From: Lachnospiraceae bacterium
GTDB taxonomy: Bacteria; Bacillota; Clostridia; Lachnospirales; Lachnospiraceae
Direction of reading: 5' to 3'
DNA length: 59,617 nt
NCBI GenBank assembly: GCA_030825115.1
Contig: JAPJQL010000016.1
Location: 1 to 59,617, forward strand
The notes below the pieces were generated by a model that did not search any database, was not told where the DNA came from, and saw only the letters and a program-made list of their open reading frames with translations. A program made the translations under genes and the position numbers. Of this stretch, positions 25,862 through 33,887 are shown piece by piece. The number at the start of each line of letters is the position of its first letter. Positions within the stretch are counted from its first letter, which is position 1.

Positions 25862-26665
25862 GTGGCGGAAACAATATCATATAAACTGGAAAAATTTGAA
25901 GGTCCGCTGGACCTGCTTCTGCATCTGATCGATAAAAACAAGGTGGATATTTATGATATTCCGATCGTAGAGATAACCAGGCAGTATCTGGATTATGTGA
26001 ATCAGATGGAAAAAGAGGATTTGAATATTGTAAGCGATTTCCTCGTCATGGCGGCGACGCTTTTGAGCATCAAATCGAAAATGCTCCTTCCCGCAGAGGT
26101 CAATGAAGAGGGGGAGGAAGAGGATCCGAGGGCGGAACTGGTAGCGCGCCTTTTGGAATATAAGCGGTACAAGCTGATGGCATACCAGCTTCAGGATATG
26201 GAGGACGGAGCACAGCTTTTATTGTATAAAAAGCCCACGATACCAAAAGAGGTTGCCAAATATGAGCCGCCGGTGGATCTGGACCTTTTGCTGGACGGCC
26301 TGACCCTGGCCCGGCTGCAGAGGATTTTTGACCAGGTGATGAAGCGGAGGGAGGAGAAGGTTGACCCGATCCGAAGCACATTTGGGACGATAAAGAAGGA
26401 GCCGGTAAGCCTGGAGAGCCGGATTGGCTCGGTGATGGATTACGCGAGGAAGCATCGCAGGTTCAGCTTTCGGCAGATGCTGGAACGGCAGGCGGACAAA
26501 CTGGATGTGGTGGTGACGTTTCTGGCGATTCTGGAACTGATGAAGATTGGGAAGATCCACCTGACACAGGAACACACGTTTGATGATATGTTGATAGAGA
26601 CTCTGGAGCCGGAAGGCGAAGAGGAAGAGCTGGACCTGGAAGGTCTGGATGATTTTGAAGGATAG
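25862..26665 (+). CDS. scpA: Segregation and condensation protein A
   Basis: This 267-residue kleisin subunit bridges the SMC heads in the chromosome condensation complex with ScpB. The N-terminal signature YKLEKFEGPLDLLLHLIDKNKVDIYDIPI is characteristic, and the C-terminal winged-helix part (FRQMLERQADKLDVVVTFLAILELMKIGKI) is intact. The start is GTG at 25862 with GGAGGCGGAG at good distance; a longer in-frame ATG upstream (25793) lies on top of the promoter and is rejected. scpB follows after nine bases, the usual order. Confidence 0.96.
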   Translation: MAETISYKLEKFEGPLDLLLHLIDKNKVDIYDIPIVEITRQYLDYVNQMEKEDLNIVSDFLVMAATLLSIKSKMLLPAEVNEEGEEEDPRAELVARLLEYKRYKLMAYQLQDMEDGAQLLLYKKPTIPKEVAKYEPPVDLDLLLDGLTLARLQRIFDQVMKRREEKVDPIRSTFGTIKKEPVSLESRIGSVMDYARKHRRFSFRQMLERQADKLDVVVTFLAILELMKIGKIHLTQEHTFDDMLIETLEPEGEEEELDLEGLDDFEG

Positions 26666-26673
26666 GACAGTAT

Positions 26674-27465
26674 ATGGGAAGTATTTTTGAAGAAGATGAG
26701 GAAGCATTTGATCTCGCGGCAGTAGAGGCAAGGCATGAGGGGATGGAGGCAGAGGCGATACTGGATGTGCTGGAGCAGAGCGGGGGAAAGGAGGTTCCTA
26801 TGATGGCCGAGGATCAGGGCGAAGGGGAGCAGATGGTGATTCCGGGGATTTATGAGGCAAATGACTGGGAGGCGATCGTGGAAGCCGTGCTGTTCACTAT
26901 GGGAAATTCCGTGGAGCTGCGTCAGCTTGCAGTGGCGATAGACCAGAGTGAGAAGGTGGCAAAGCGGGTCGTGGAAAATGTGAAAAAACGTTATGAGCAG
27001 GAAAACCGCGGCATGCAGATCATCGAGCTGGAACAAGCCTATCAGATGTGTACCAATGCGAAATATTATGAGAATCTGATCCGGGTGGCATCAGCTCCGA
27101 AGAAACAGGTGCTGACCGAAGTTGTGCTGGAGACGCTGTCCATCATTGCCTATAAGCAGCCGGTGACAAAGATGGAGATATCCAAAATCCGCGGTGTTTC
27201 TTCGGATCACGCGGTAAACCGCCTGGTGGAGTATGGTCTTGTATATGAAGTGGGGCGGCTGGATGCGCCGGGGCGGCCGGCGCTGTTTGCAACTACGGAA
27301 GAGTTCCTTCGCCGGTTCGGTGTTGGTTCTACGACTGACCTGCCGACGGTGAACCCGGAGCAGGAGGAGGAGATCAAGCAGGAGGTAGAAGAAGAGCTGC
27401 AGTACAGGCTGGATGGGGAGCCTGGTACAGAGATAGCTCCGGAAGCTGATCAGAAGCTTGGTTGA
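26674..27465 (+). CDS. scpB: Segregation and condensation protein B
   Basis: This ScpB partner of ScpA and SMC is 263 residues from this start. The two winged-helix domains are visible from EAIVEAVLFTMGNSVELRQLAVAI through LSIIAYKQPVTKMEISKIRGV and VGRLDAPGRPALFATTEEFLRRFG. Typical ScpB proteins begin close to the EAILF strand, whereas this frame has an acidic N-terminal extension of about 68 residues. An ATG at 26800 has a much stronger ribosome site (AAAGGAGG five bases upstream) and would give 221 residues. Both starts may be used. The extended C-terminus is rich in Glu and Gln. Confidence 0.94.
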   Translation: MGSIFEEDEEAFDLAAVEARHEGMEAEAILDVLEQSGGKEVPMMAEDQGEGEQMVIPGIYEANDWEAIVEAVLFTMGNSVELRQLAVAIDQSEKVAKRVVENVKKRYEQENRGMQIIELEQAYQMCTNAKYYENLIRVASAPKKQVLTEVVLETLSIIAYKQPVTKMEISKIRGVSSDHAVNRLVEYGLVYEVGRLDAPGRPALFATTEEFLRRFGVGSTTDLPTVNPEQEEEIKQEVEEELQYRLDGEPGTEIAPEADQKLG

Positions 27466-27478
27466 TAAGGAGATTTTT

Positions 27479-28141
27479 ATGGATGTTTTAGTCAGGATTC
27501 GGAACGAAGCGGAGGCCGACTATAGACGCGTAGAAGAGATTACGAGACAGGCATTTTGGAATATATATATTCCCGGATGCATAGAGCATTATCTGGTGCA
27601 TGTGATGAGGACGCATGAAGATTTTGTACCGGAACTGGATTTAGTAATAGAAGTCAATGGACAGGTCGTCGGCAGTATTTTATATACGAAAGCAGCATTG
27701 ATCGATGAATCCGGGAGGGAAAAGAAGATCCTCACCTTTGGCCCGGTCAGCATTTTGCCGGAGTATCAGCGTATGGGATATGGCAAACGTTTGATGGAGC
27801 AGTCCTTTCAAATGGCGGTTTCGCTGGGGTATGATGTGATCGTAATCTTTGGGGATCCGGGAAACTATGTGAACCGTGGGTTTAAGAGCTGCAAGAAATA
27901 TAATGTCTGTATCGATGACGGGACATTTCCGACAGCGATGCTGGTGAAAGAGCTGACTGACGGGGCGCTGGATGGAAGACAGTGGATCTACCGCCAAAGC
28001 CCGGTATTTCACATTGATAAGAAATCAGAGGAGACCGGCCGGGAGATCCGGTGTTTTGATGAAACGTTTGAACGGATGGAGAAAAAATATCAGCCAAGCC
28101 AGGAAAGCTTCTATATCTTGAGTAATTCTGTCTTGAGGTAG
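27479..28141 (+). CDS. GNAT-family N-acetyltransferase
   Basis: This 220-residue cytoplasmic enzyme has the acetyl-CoA-binding segment VSILPEYQRMGYGKRLMEQSFQMA, corresponding to motif A (Q/R-x-x-G-x-G/A). It is preceded by a beta-sheet core with VVGSILYTKAAL. The ATG at 27479 has AAGGAG at proper distance; an in-frame TTG at 27458 is less likely. It follows scpB closely (13 bases) and may be read through from that operon. The acceptor substrate is unknown. Resemblance is to YhbS-type acetyltransferases. Confidence 0.88.
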   Translation: MDVLVRIRNEAEADYRRVEEITRQAFWNIYIPGCIEHYLVHVMRTHEDFVPELDLVIEVNGQVVGSILYTKAALIDESGREKKILTFGPVSILPEYQRMGYGKRLMEQSFQMAVSLGYDVIVIFGDPGNYVNRGFKSCKKYNVCIDDGTFPTAMLVKELTDGALDGRQWIYRQSPVFHIDKKSEETGREIRCFDETFERMEKKYQPSQESFYILSNSVLR

Positions 28142-28143
28142 GG

Positions 28144-28173
28144 AACAGGGGGCAGCATTTGCTGCCCCCTGTT
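28144..28173. terminator. Strong hairpin between convergent genes
   Basis: AACAGGGGGCAGCA pairs perfectly with TGCTGCCCCCTGTT, a 14-bp stem with a two-base loop. It lies between the acetyltransferase gene and the end of the YfcC-type transporter gene. The U-tracts are short, but the stem is very stable and should work from both sides. Confidence 0.7.
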
Positions 28174-28184
28174 GATATAAATTC

Positions 28185-29702
28185 TTAATGAAATCCGATT
28201 AACACCGCGGCGATCACCGCGATGGAAGCAGTCGTAAACAGTACAACCTGCATCTTGATCTGAAACTTCACCCATTTCCCCCAATCGAGTTTAGCCACAC
28301 CCAAAACGCCCAGCAGGCAGCCTGAGGTCGGAACGATCAGATTAGAAAAGGCGTCTCCAAGCTGGAAGGCGAGGACGGAAACCTGCCGGTTGACGGACAG
28401 CAGATCGGACAGCGGCGCCATGATCGGCATCGTCAGAGCCGCCTGGCCGGAGCCGGAAACCACGAAGAAGTTGAATACGGTCTGGAACACATACATCAGC
28501 CATGCGGAGACAACCGTCGGAAGACCATGCATGGCGTTGCTGATTCCATGAAGGATTGTGTTCAGCACAGTCGGCTCAGTGGCGCTGGTGCCGCCCAGAA
28601 CGATGATGATTCCCTGTGCCATACCAACGACCAAGGCGGCGCCAACCAGGTCTGCAGCTCCGCTCTGAAAAGAGGAGGCAATGTCGTTGACCGTCATATC
28701 ATTTAATTTAAAGATTACTCCGATGATACCTGCGGCAATTCCCATGACAAAGAACTGGGATGCAATCTCCGGGATATAATAGCCTTTGGCGATCACGCCC
28801 CAGATGGTCCACACTAAGGTCAGGGCGATGACGGCCAGCACCAGTTTATGGCCCAGGCGGAAATCTGCATGGCCGCTGTTTTTTCCATGAAACTCATTCC
28901 GGTAAGCCGCATCACTTTCATATGCGACAGAGAGCCTGGGGTTCCGTTTGATTTTCTGTGCGTATATCATGGTAAATCCCGCTCCGATGGAGGTAAATAC
29001 CACCCATAAAAAGATGCGGAACCCTGCCCCTGACATGACCGGAACTCCTGCAATCCCCTGGGCGATGGCAAGGCTGAAAGGATTCATCCAGGATGCGCCA
29101 AAGCCAATCTGGGTTGCCACATAGGTTGTGCAGATACCGACGACCGCGTCGTATCCCATGGCGATAAACATCGGAACCAGTATCATGGCAAACGGGATTG
29201 CTTCTTCCCCCATGCCAAACACCGCTCCACCCAGCGAAAAGAGGATGAAGAGAGCCGGAATCAGAAGGGCTTCTGAGCCGTGGGTCTTGTCGATCATTGC
29301 CAGGATACCCTGGTCCACCGCTCCTGTTTTCAGTACGATTCCGAAAGCGCCGCCGATTACAAGGATAAAGGCCACAATCCCGACTGCCGCTCCGTATTTA
29401 TCTCCGGCAGTGATGCCTTCAAATACATAGTTTAAAATTCCCTGTCCGCCAAAATCTTCTGTTCCAAACAGAGGGGCGGCTTTGGTGATCCGGTTTCCGT
29501 TTTCGTCCAGCGCATAGTGGAAACTGTCCGGGTCCAGGACAGTGCGGCTTTTTTCTTCGCCGTTCTGGATATAGGTGATCTCCTGGGTCTCATATTGCCC
29601 CTGAGGAATGAACATGGTTAATAACGCGGCAAAAATGATTACCCCGAAAATGATAACATAGGTGTGCGGAATCTGAAATTTCTTTTTTGTTTTGGTTTCC
29701 AT
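28185..29702 (-). CDS. YfcC-family transporter (DcuC/ArcD-like membrane protein)
   Basis: This 505-residue protein has about 12 membrane segments. It begins with the family-typical KKFQIPHTYVIIFGVIIFAALLTMFIPQG, followed by an external loop (residues about 38-70). Conserved membrane stretches include GGAFGIVLKTGAVDQGI, FGMGEEAIPFAMI and VPTSGCLLGVLGVAKLDWGKWVKF. YfcC relatives are annotated as C4-dicarboxylate, arginine/ornithine or short-peptide carriers. The gene follows an isoaspartyl dipeptidase gene on the same strand and overlaps the end of the ATG region only slightly, so they form one operon. Uptake of isoaspartyl peptides, or exchange of aspartate, is a reasonable inference. GGAGAATCACT precedes the ATG at 29702. 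Confidence 0.88.
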   Translation of the reverse strand: METKTKKKFQIPHTYVIIFGVIIFAALLTMFIPQGQYETQEITYIQNGEEKSRTVLDPDSFHYALDENGNRITKAAPLFGTEDFGGQGILNYVFEGITAGDKYGAAVGIVAFILVIGGAFGIVLKTGAVDQGILAMIDKTHGSEALLIPALFILFSLGGAVFGMGEEAIPFAMILVPMFIAMGYDAVVGICTTYVATQIGFGASWMNPFSLAIAQGIAGVPVMSGAGFRIFLWVVFTSIGAGFTMIYAQKIKRNPRLSVAYESDAAYRNEFHGKNSGHADFRLGHKLVLAVIALTLVWTIWGVIAKGYYIPEIASQFFVMGIAAGIIGVIFKLNDMTVNDIASSFQSGAADLVGAALVVGMAQGIIIVLGGTSATEPTVLNTILHGISNAMHGLPTVVSAWLMYVFQTVFNFFVVSGSGQAALTMPIMAPLSDLLSVNRQVSVLAFQLGDAFSNLIVPTSGCLLGVLGVAKLDWGKWVKFQIKMQVVLFTTASIAVIAAVLIGFH

Positions 29703-29761
29703 AGTGATTCTCCTGTTGTAAATTTGATTTGGTGAGGGAATGGAACGTGCCCGGCGCGCGT

Positions 29762-30943
29762 TTATTTTGCGCATTCGAACGTTCCGTGCACAACCGGCAT
29801 TCCCTTTACCACCATCACCCGTCCTTTTGCAAGGACGGTGTCGATCGCCAGCGTATCTTTGTCTGCCAGGATCAAGTCGGCATCCATCTCAGGGGCGATT
29901 CTTCCCTTGCCGTTCAATTTGAGGATGACGGCGGGATTTTTAGTGACCGGCAAAAGCGCCTGATATAGAGGCACTCCGTCCTTGATCACGGCGTCCCGAA
30001 ACTCCCGGTAAAGGGAAGACACCTTACCGACGCCAAGCCCGATGAATTGTCCGTCCCGGTCAAACAGGGGCAGGCTGCCCTGACCATCGGAGGAAAACGT
30101 GATCTGATGTTCCAAAACGCCGGCATCCAGAGCCATTTTAAGACCGGTACTTGCCTTGACTTCATCTTCATCCAGATGATCCGGATCGGAGCTGGTGGTC
30201 AGGTCGATCAGCCCTCCCAGTGTCCGGGCATAATCAATGCCATCCTGCATCAGAGCCACGGAACGGTTGATATGGGTTGGAACCATATTGGTGGGCGGGA
30301 TTTCCGTCTCCTCCAGCACATGACGTAAAAAGGAGAGCCTGCCCTTTCCGTCGCCCATATGAACGTTGACAATGCCTGCTTTCCCCGAGAGGATACCGCC
30401 TACCCGGGTATCCGCAACGATTTTTGCAAATTCTTCTTTCGTGGGCTGCGAAGACCGGTGGTCGGAGACAGCAATTTCACCCGTTCCGATAATTTTATCG
30501 ATCAGGATCAGATCATCCATCACGGAGCCCGTCACGGTCCGTACCGGAACCTGATAGGAACCTGTGTATACATAGGTTGTGATCCCTTCTTCTTCCAGAC
30601 CCCTTGCCTTTGCAAGCAGGGCAGTCATCGTCCGCGTCGTCCCGTCAGTGCCAAGACAGCCAACCACTGTCGTAACTCCGCCCGTTATGATATCTGTCAG
30701 CATGATTTCCGGTGTCCGGGTATGGTAGCTGCCCTCTCCGCCGCCGCCCAGGATATGCACATGGGAATCAATGAATCCCGGGAACAGGTATTTGCCGCTT
30801 CCATCAATAACCTGAACCTTGTAATCAGGACAGGCATCCAGGGAATCTGCAATCTGGTGGATCGTGCCGCCACAGATCAACACATCTTTTTTGCCTAAAA
30901 AATGGGGGCCATAGATTTCAGCCCCTTTTATCAAAGTCAGCAT
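29762..30943 (-). CDS. iadA: Isoaspartyl dipeptidase (beta-aspartyl peptidase)
   Basis: This 393-residue amidohydrolase-fold enzyme cleaves beta-aspartyl dipeptides formed by protein ageing or during cyanophycin and asparagine turnover. Metal-site motifs are GFIDSHVHILGGGGEGSYHTRTPE, VSDHRSSQPT, VNVHMGDGKGR, VPTHINR and TFSSDGQGSLP (catalytic Asp). The length matches the family. The start has AGAGGA five to six bases upstream. The YfcC-type transporter gene follows 59 bases later. The pairing suggests uptake and hydrolysis of isoaspartyl peptides in a protein-rich habitat such as the gut. Confidence 0.94.
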   Translation of the reverse strand: MLTLIKGAEIYGPHFLGKKDVLICGGTIHQIADSLDACPDYKVQVIDGSGKYLFPGFIDSHVHILGGGGEGSYHTRTPEIMLTDIITGGVTTVVGCLGTDGTTRTMTALLAKARGLEEEGITTYVYTGSYQVPVRTVTGSVMDDLILIDKIIGTGEIAVSDHRSSQPTKEEFAKIVADTRVGGILSGKAGIVNVHMGDGKGRLSFLRHVLEETEIPPTNMVPTHINRSVALMQDGIDYARTLGGLIDLTTSSDPDHLDEDEVKASTGLKMALDAGVLEHQITFSSDGQGSLPLFDRDGQFIGLGVGKVSSLYREFRDAVIKDGVPLYQALLPVTKNPAVILKLNGKGRIAPEMDADLILADKDTLAIDTVLAKGRVMVVKGMPVVHGTFECAK

Positions 30944-31059
30944 AAAAAATCCTCTTTCTATTATAATTGATATAATGTAATTCTTTCCGTAACAAGAGTA
31001 ATGGAAACAGGAATCAATGTCAAGCTGATCTTGTTGCTATTTTTACCATATTCTCATGA

Positions 31060-31113
31060 AAAAATAAATGCGGCGATATCGTATCGCCTGATCTCAGGCA
31101 GCACGATATCGCC
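31060..31113 (-). terminator. Terminator of the Rpn-like gene
   Basis: GGCGATATCGT (31072-31082) pairs with ACGATATCGCC (31103-31113). A second nested hairpin inside, GCCTGA-tc-TCAGGC, lengthens the stem. On the minus strand it is followed by a T-rich run (31060-31068 read in reverse). It lies 40 bases past the stop of the Rpn-like gene. Confidence 0.75.
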
Positions 31114-31153
31114 ACATATGCGAAAGACGGTATAAATATGCAGGTTTACCCTG

Positions 31154-32068
31154 TTAGATGCCATACTCCTCAAACAACTTCTGCTGATACGTTTTATCAA
31201 TGGCAGCCCGGACAATATCATCGGTTCTGGATTGTTCTGCCAGGAGACGGTTTAGCTGATTCACCCGCTCCAGTCCGGCTTCCAGCCCAGCTCTATGTCC
31301 GGCTTCCATACCGGCCTTCTGTCCTTTTAAAAACCCCTCCTGCCGGCTCTCTTCCTCCAGCATTCTTCGATATTCCTCTTCGTCAAATTCTCTCAGGATT
31401 GAATTCATAATTTCCCCTCCATACTGTGTAAGTATATCTGACAGGATATCATGATCTGTGCAAAATTTAACTGCATAGCGCATTGCCTCCTCAATATCCA
31501 GGCCTTCTGACAGTTGCTCCCGGATCACAGCGATAAATCTGGAGTAGTCCTGAAGTTTTTTGCACTTCTCCATCAGTTCCCGGTTCTTCCCCCAGTTGAT
31601 GTTCAGGACCGTGGCAATGCACTCGAGCGCAGGAGCCTGCCCGTCTTTTCCAGGGAAGCTGTCTGACAGCCGGAGCTCCTGCCGTTCCTGCCTCTCTGAC
31701 ACTCCGTTATAAAATACGAGAAAGCGGGGGAACGGGAGGCTGATACGGCTGGTGGAATACAGATTCCGTCCTTCCCGTTTTACATAATTCCGGTACAGCT
31801 CCGAAAAGTAAAACAGTCCGCGCAGGGGCAGATTGGGTGACCATGTGCTCTGATGCTCATACAGGTTCAGGACGTCGCCGATCAAAAAAGAGACATCATT
31901 TTTAACGCCCAGATAGATGACGTCTTCCAAGGTATGGATCTCCAGTTCATCCGGGTCTTCATATTGTGTCCCGTTGACTGCGTTATAGAGCTCCAATAAG
32001 CTTTCCTTATCATGGAAAACAATGCGGAAAACCCTGTCTTTATACTTTTTATTCAATTGTTTTTTCAT
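31154..32068 (-). CDS. Rpn-family recombination-promoting nuclease-like protein (PD-(D/E)XK)
   Basis: This 304-residue protein resembles the Rpn / Transposase_31-like group, which has a PD-(D/E)XK nuclease core. The N-terminal part contains FRIVFHDKESLLELYNAVNG, then LEDVIYLGVKNDVSFLIGD, LNLYEHQSTWSPNLPLRG and FLVFYNG, the order seen in the many paralogues of Lachnospiraceae. The C-terminus has a basic, Gly-rich repeat (GQKAGMEAGHRAGLEAGLE) and a helical tail. The ATG at 32068 follows AATGGAGGTAG; the longer frame upstream is rejected. It is a single gene with its own promoter and terminator. No transposon ends flank it, so it is not an active insertion element. Confidence 0.85.
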   Translation of the reverse strand: MKKQLNKKYKDRVFRIVFHDKESLLELYNAVNGTQYEDPDELEIHTLEDVIYLGVKNDVSFLIGDVLNLYEHQSTWSPNLPLRGLFYFSELYRNYVKREGRNLYSTSRISLPFPRFLVFYNGVSERQERQELRLSDSFPGKDGQAPALECIATVLNINWGKNRELMEKCKKLQDYSRFIAVIREQLSEGLDIEEAMRYAVKFCTDHDILSDILTQYGGEIMNSILREFDEEEYRRMLEEESRQEGFLKGQKAGMEAGHRAGLEAGLERVNQLNRLLAEQSRTDDIVRAAIDKTYQQKLFEEYGI

Positions 32069-32308
32069 GTTTCTACCTCCATTATAAAGTGAATGTAATA
32101 CAAATGCAAGGAAGGTCAGAAACTTTTCATAGGCAGCACCTCGATTCTTCTGTGCGGTTAAAAAATGGATTTGTCCGGATGAAAAATCCCTCCGGTACGT
32201 GAAGTTCTTTTCCGCAGAGAAATCTGCGGGATGTGTCCCTCCGGTTTTACAACTGCAGGGAAATGATACTTTGTGTTCAGGCGCATGCATGCTTCGCTGA
32301 ATGGGATT

Positions 32309-32337
32309 ATTATACTATAGAAAAACCGGAGGTTCAA
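32309..32337 (-). promoter_or_regulatory. Promoter of the Rpn-like gene
   Basis: On the minus strand TTGAAC (32332-32337) and a consensus TATAAT (32309-32314) are 17 bases apart. The transcript would have an unusually long leader of about 235 bases before the ATG. Confidence 0.65.
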
Positions 32338-32407
32338 GTACTTTTCAACTGCCGAAGATCTGATATTTCTGAAAACAAAGAAAAGCACAGAAAAACAAAG
32401 AAAAACC

Positions 32408-32435
32408 TTGCTTTTTTCGCTTGGGCATATATAAT
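32408..32435 (+). promoter_or_regulatory. Promoter of the lipoprotein gene
   Basis: TTGCTT (32408-32413) and consensus TATAAT (32430-32435) are 16 bases apart, downstream of an A-rich tract. The lipoprotein ATG is 61 bases further on. Confidence 0.6.
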
Positions 32436-32495
32436 AAAATCATAAGGAAAAAACACAGGTGTATCGGCATTATGCACCGGAAAAGAGAGGGAATT

Positions 32496-33869
32496 ATGAA
32501 AAAAAGGTTTCTAAAGACGATGATGACGGCAGCGGTTCTGACAACGGCGCTGATGTCAGGCGGCTGTGGCAGCGGTAGCGGCAGTACGGCGCCGGAGACA
32601 ACGGCGGCAGAGGAAAGACAGAGCGCGGCGGAGACGGCAGTGGATGCGGTGGAAGCTGAGCCGGAGGAGACGAAGGAGGAGCAGATACGGGAAGAAAGGC
32701 AACAGGAAGCGACTGACGCAGATTATTTAAAGACCTGGTTTGATGTAGAACTGACCGGGGACGGGCTGAACGCAGGATCATTTTCTGAGGCGCTTAAGTC
32801 TGTGGCAGGAGAGACGGCTCCTGTGATCACCGACGGGCTTACCTGGTGGAATGCCATCGGCGCTGCAGTGGAAGCTGCCGATTATGAGGAGCTGGCGCTC
32901 AGCTATCCGCAGGAAAAAGCAGCAGAGCGTCTGAAACAGCACGGCGTCAACGTACCGGCAGAAGAGGCAGATAAACTGTATATGACAAAGGTGGCATGCG
33001 CTTTGGATGTGTCCCTGGTTACGGCAGAAGATGTGGCCAGAGCGGAAGCCGGAGAGGCATTTACTGCAAACGACGCCGTAAAACTTCTGATGAAGGTTGC
33101 AGATGCGAACGGAGATGCCCGGAATTTCCTTGGAATGGCAAGTGACCCTGATATTTACGGAAAAGTAGATCATGCCTGGAATTCTTTTATCCTGTTTGAT
33201 GATGGCAAGCTTGCAGAGGTGGGAAAAGAGGCGGTGCTTCGGCAGATCAGCACCGGATATGGCATCAAGTCTGCCGCATATGACGCCCGGTTTTTGCCGA
33301 ACCTGACCTTGCAGTACGGACACTCCGATATCAAACATGCCCACCAGCTTTTGGGGCTCTTAAACAGTGAGGATATCGATGCGAAAGTACAGTTAGAGCC
33401 AAAGATCAGTATCTACCAGTATTTGCTGGAGTGGGGACCGATCCCGGAAGCGACGCCGACCTACGAGGTGAAACAGTTCGACGATCTGTATCTGGTGTAT
33501 GCGGTGGAATATGATCTGCAGCTGGAATTTGACAATACCGATGATATGATGCGTTTTGACAGCGTGATTAAAGAGTTTGCCAAGAAAAATGAGGGAAATG
33601 AAGAGGCCGAAGGTCTGATCTACGCCTCCTGGTGGCAGCCTCTTTACAGCACGACAAGAACCGATATGCCAAAAGAAGATTATCATCAGATGTTCGACTG
33701 CGTGGTGACAAACGGCATCTACTCCATCCATCCGTTCACACTGCCGGAAAATAGAGACATGGTAGTGGAGGAGCTGACAAAACTGGCAGACGGTCTGGAT
33801 GTCAAGACGGTGGAGCGGTACTGCAACACGGCATTTTACAGCTATTTAAAAGGCGAGGATTACCAGTAA
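32496..33869 (+). CDS. Secreted lipoprotein of unknown function
   Basis: I do not recognise the family of this 457-residue protein. The N-terminus is a lipoprotein signal with SGGC (Cys about residue 24), then an acidic Glu/Thr/Ala linker to about residue 75. The remaining 380 residues are soluble, mixed helix and strand, with no clear enzyme motif. They contain stretches such as TWWNAIGAAVEAADYEELALSYPQ and YASWWQPLYSTTR. The ATG at 32496 has GAGAGGGAATT upstream. The stop is 18 bases before the deoR gene of the nucleoside salvage block, so transcription may read through. A role in that pathway is possible but not shown. Confidence 0.8.
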   Translation: MKKRFLKTMMTAAVLTTALMSGGCGSGSGSTAPETTAAEERQSAAETAVDAVEAEPEETKEEQIREERQQEATDADYLKTWFDVELTGDGLNAGSFSEALKSVAGETAPVITDGLTWWNAIGAAVEAADYEELALSYPQEKAAERLKQHGVNVPAEEADKLYMTKVACALDVSLVTAEDVARAEAGEAFTANDAVKLLMKVADANGDARNFLGMASDPDIYGKVDHAWNSFILFDDGKLAEVGKEAVLRQISTGYGIKSAAYDARFLPNLTLQYGHSDIKHAHQLLGLLNSEDIDAKVQLEPKISIYQYLLEWGPIPEATPTYEVKQFDDLYLVYAVEYDLQLEFDNTDDMMRFDSVIKEFAKKNEGNEEAEGLIYASWWQPLYSTTRTDMPKEDYHQMFDCVVTNGIYSIHPFTLPENRDMVVEELTKLADGLDVKTVERYCNTAFYSYLKGEDYQ

Positions 33870-33887
33870 GGAAAACGGAGGACAGCC

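Larger units (their letters stand above)
32069..32495. other. 427-base intergenic region with two divergent promoters
   Basis: This is the only gap above 300 bases. It holds the leader of the Rpn-like gene (about 235 bases), two back-to-back promoters (32309-32337 minus, 32408-32435 plus), and an A-rich stretch between them. The A-rich part has a repeated GAAAAcAAAGAAAA word (about 32370-32405) that could act as an UP element. I see no gene, riboswitch or RNA in it. Confidence 0.6.

Noticed and set aside
31154..32068. Transposase/insertion sequence interpretation of the Rpn-like gene
   Set aside because: No terminal inverted repeats or target duplications flank it, and the gene has its own promoter and terminator.
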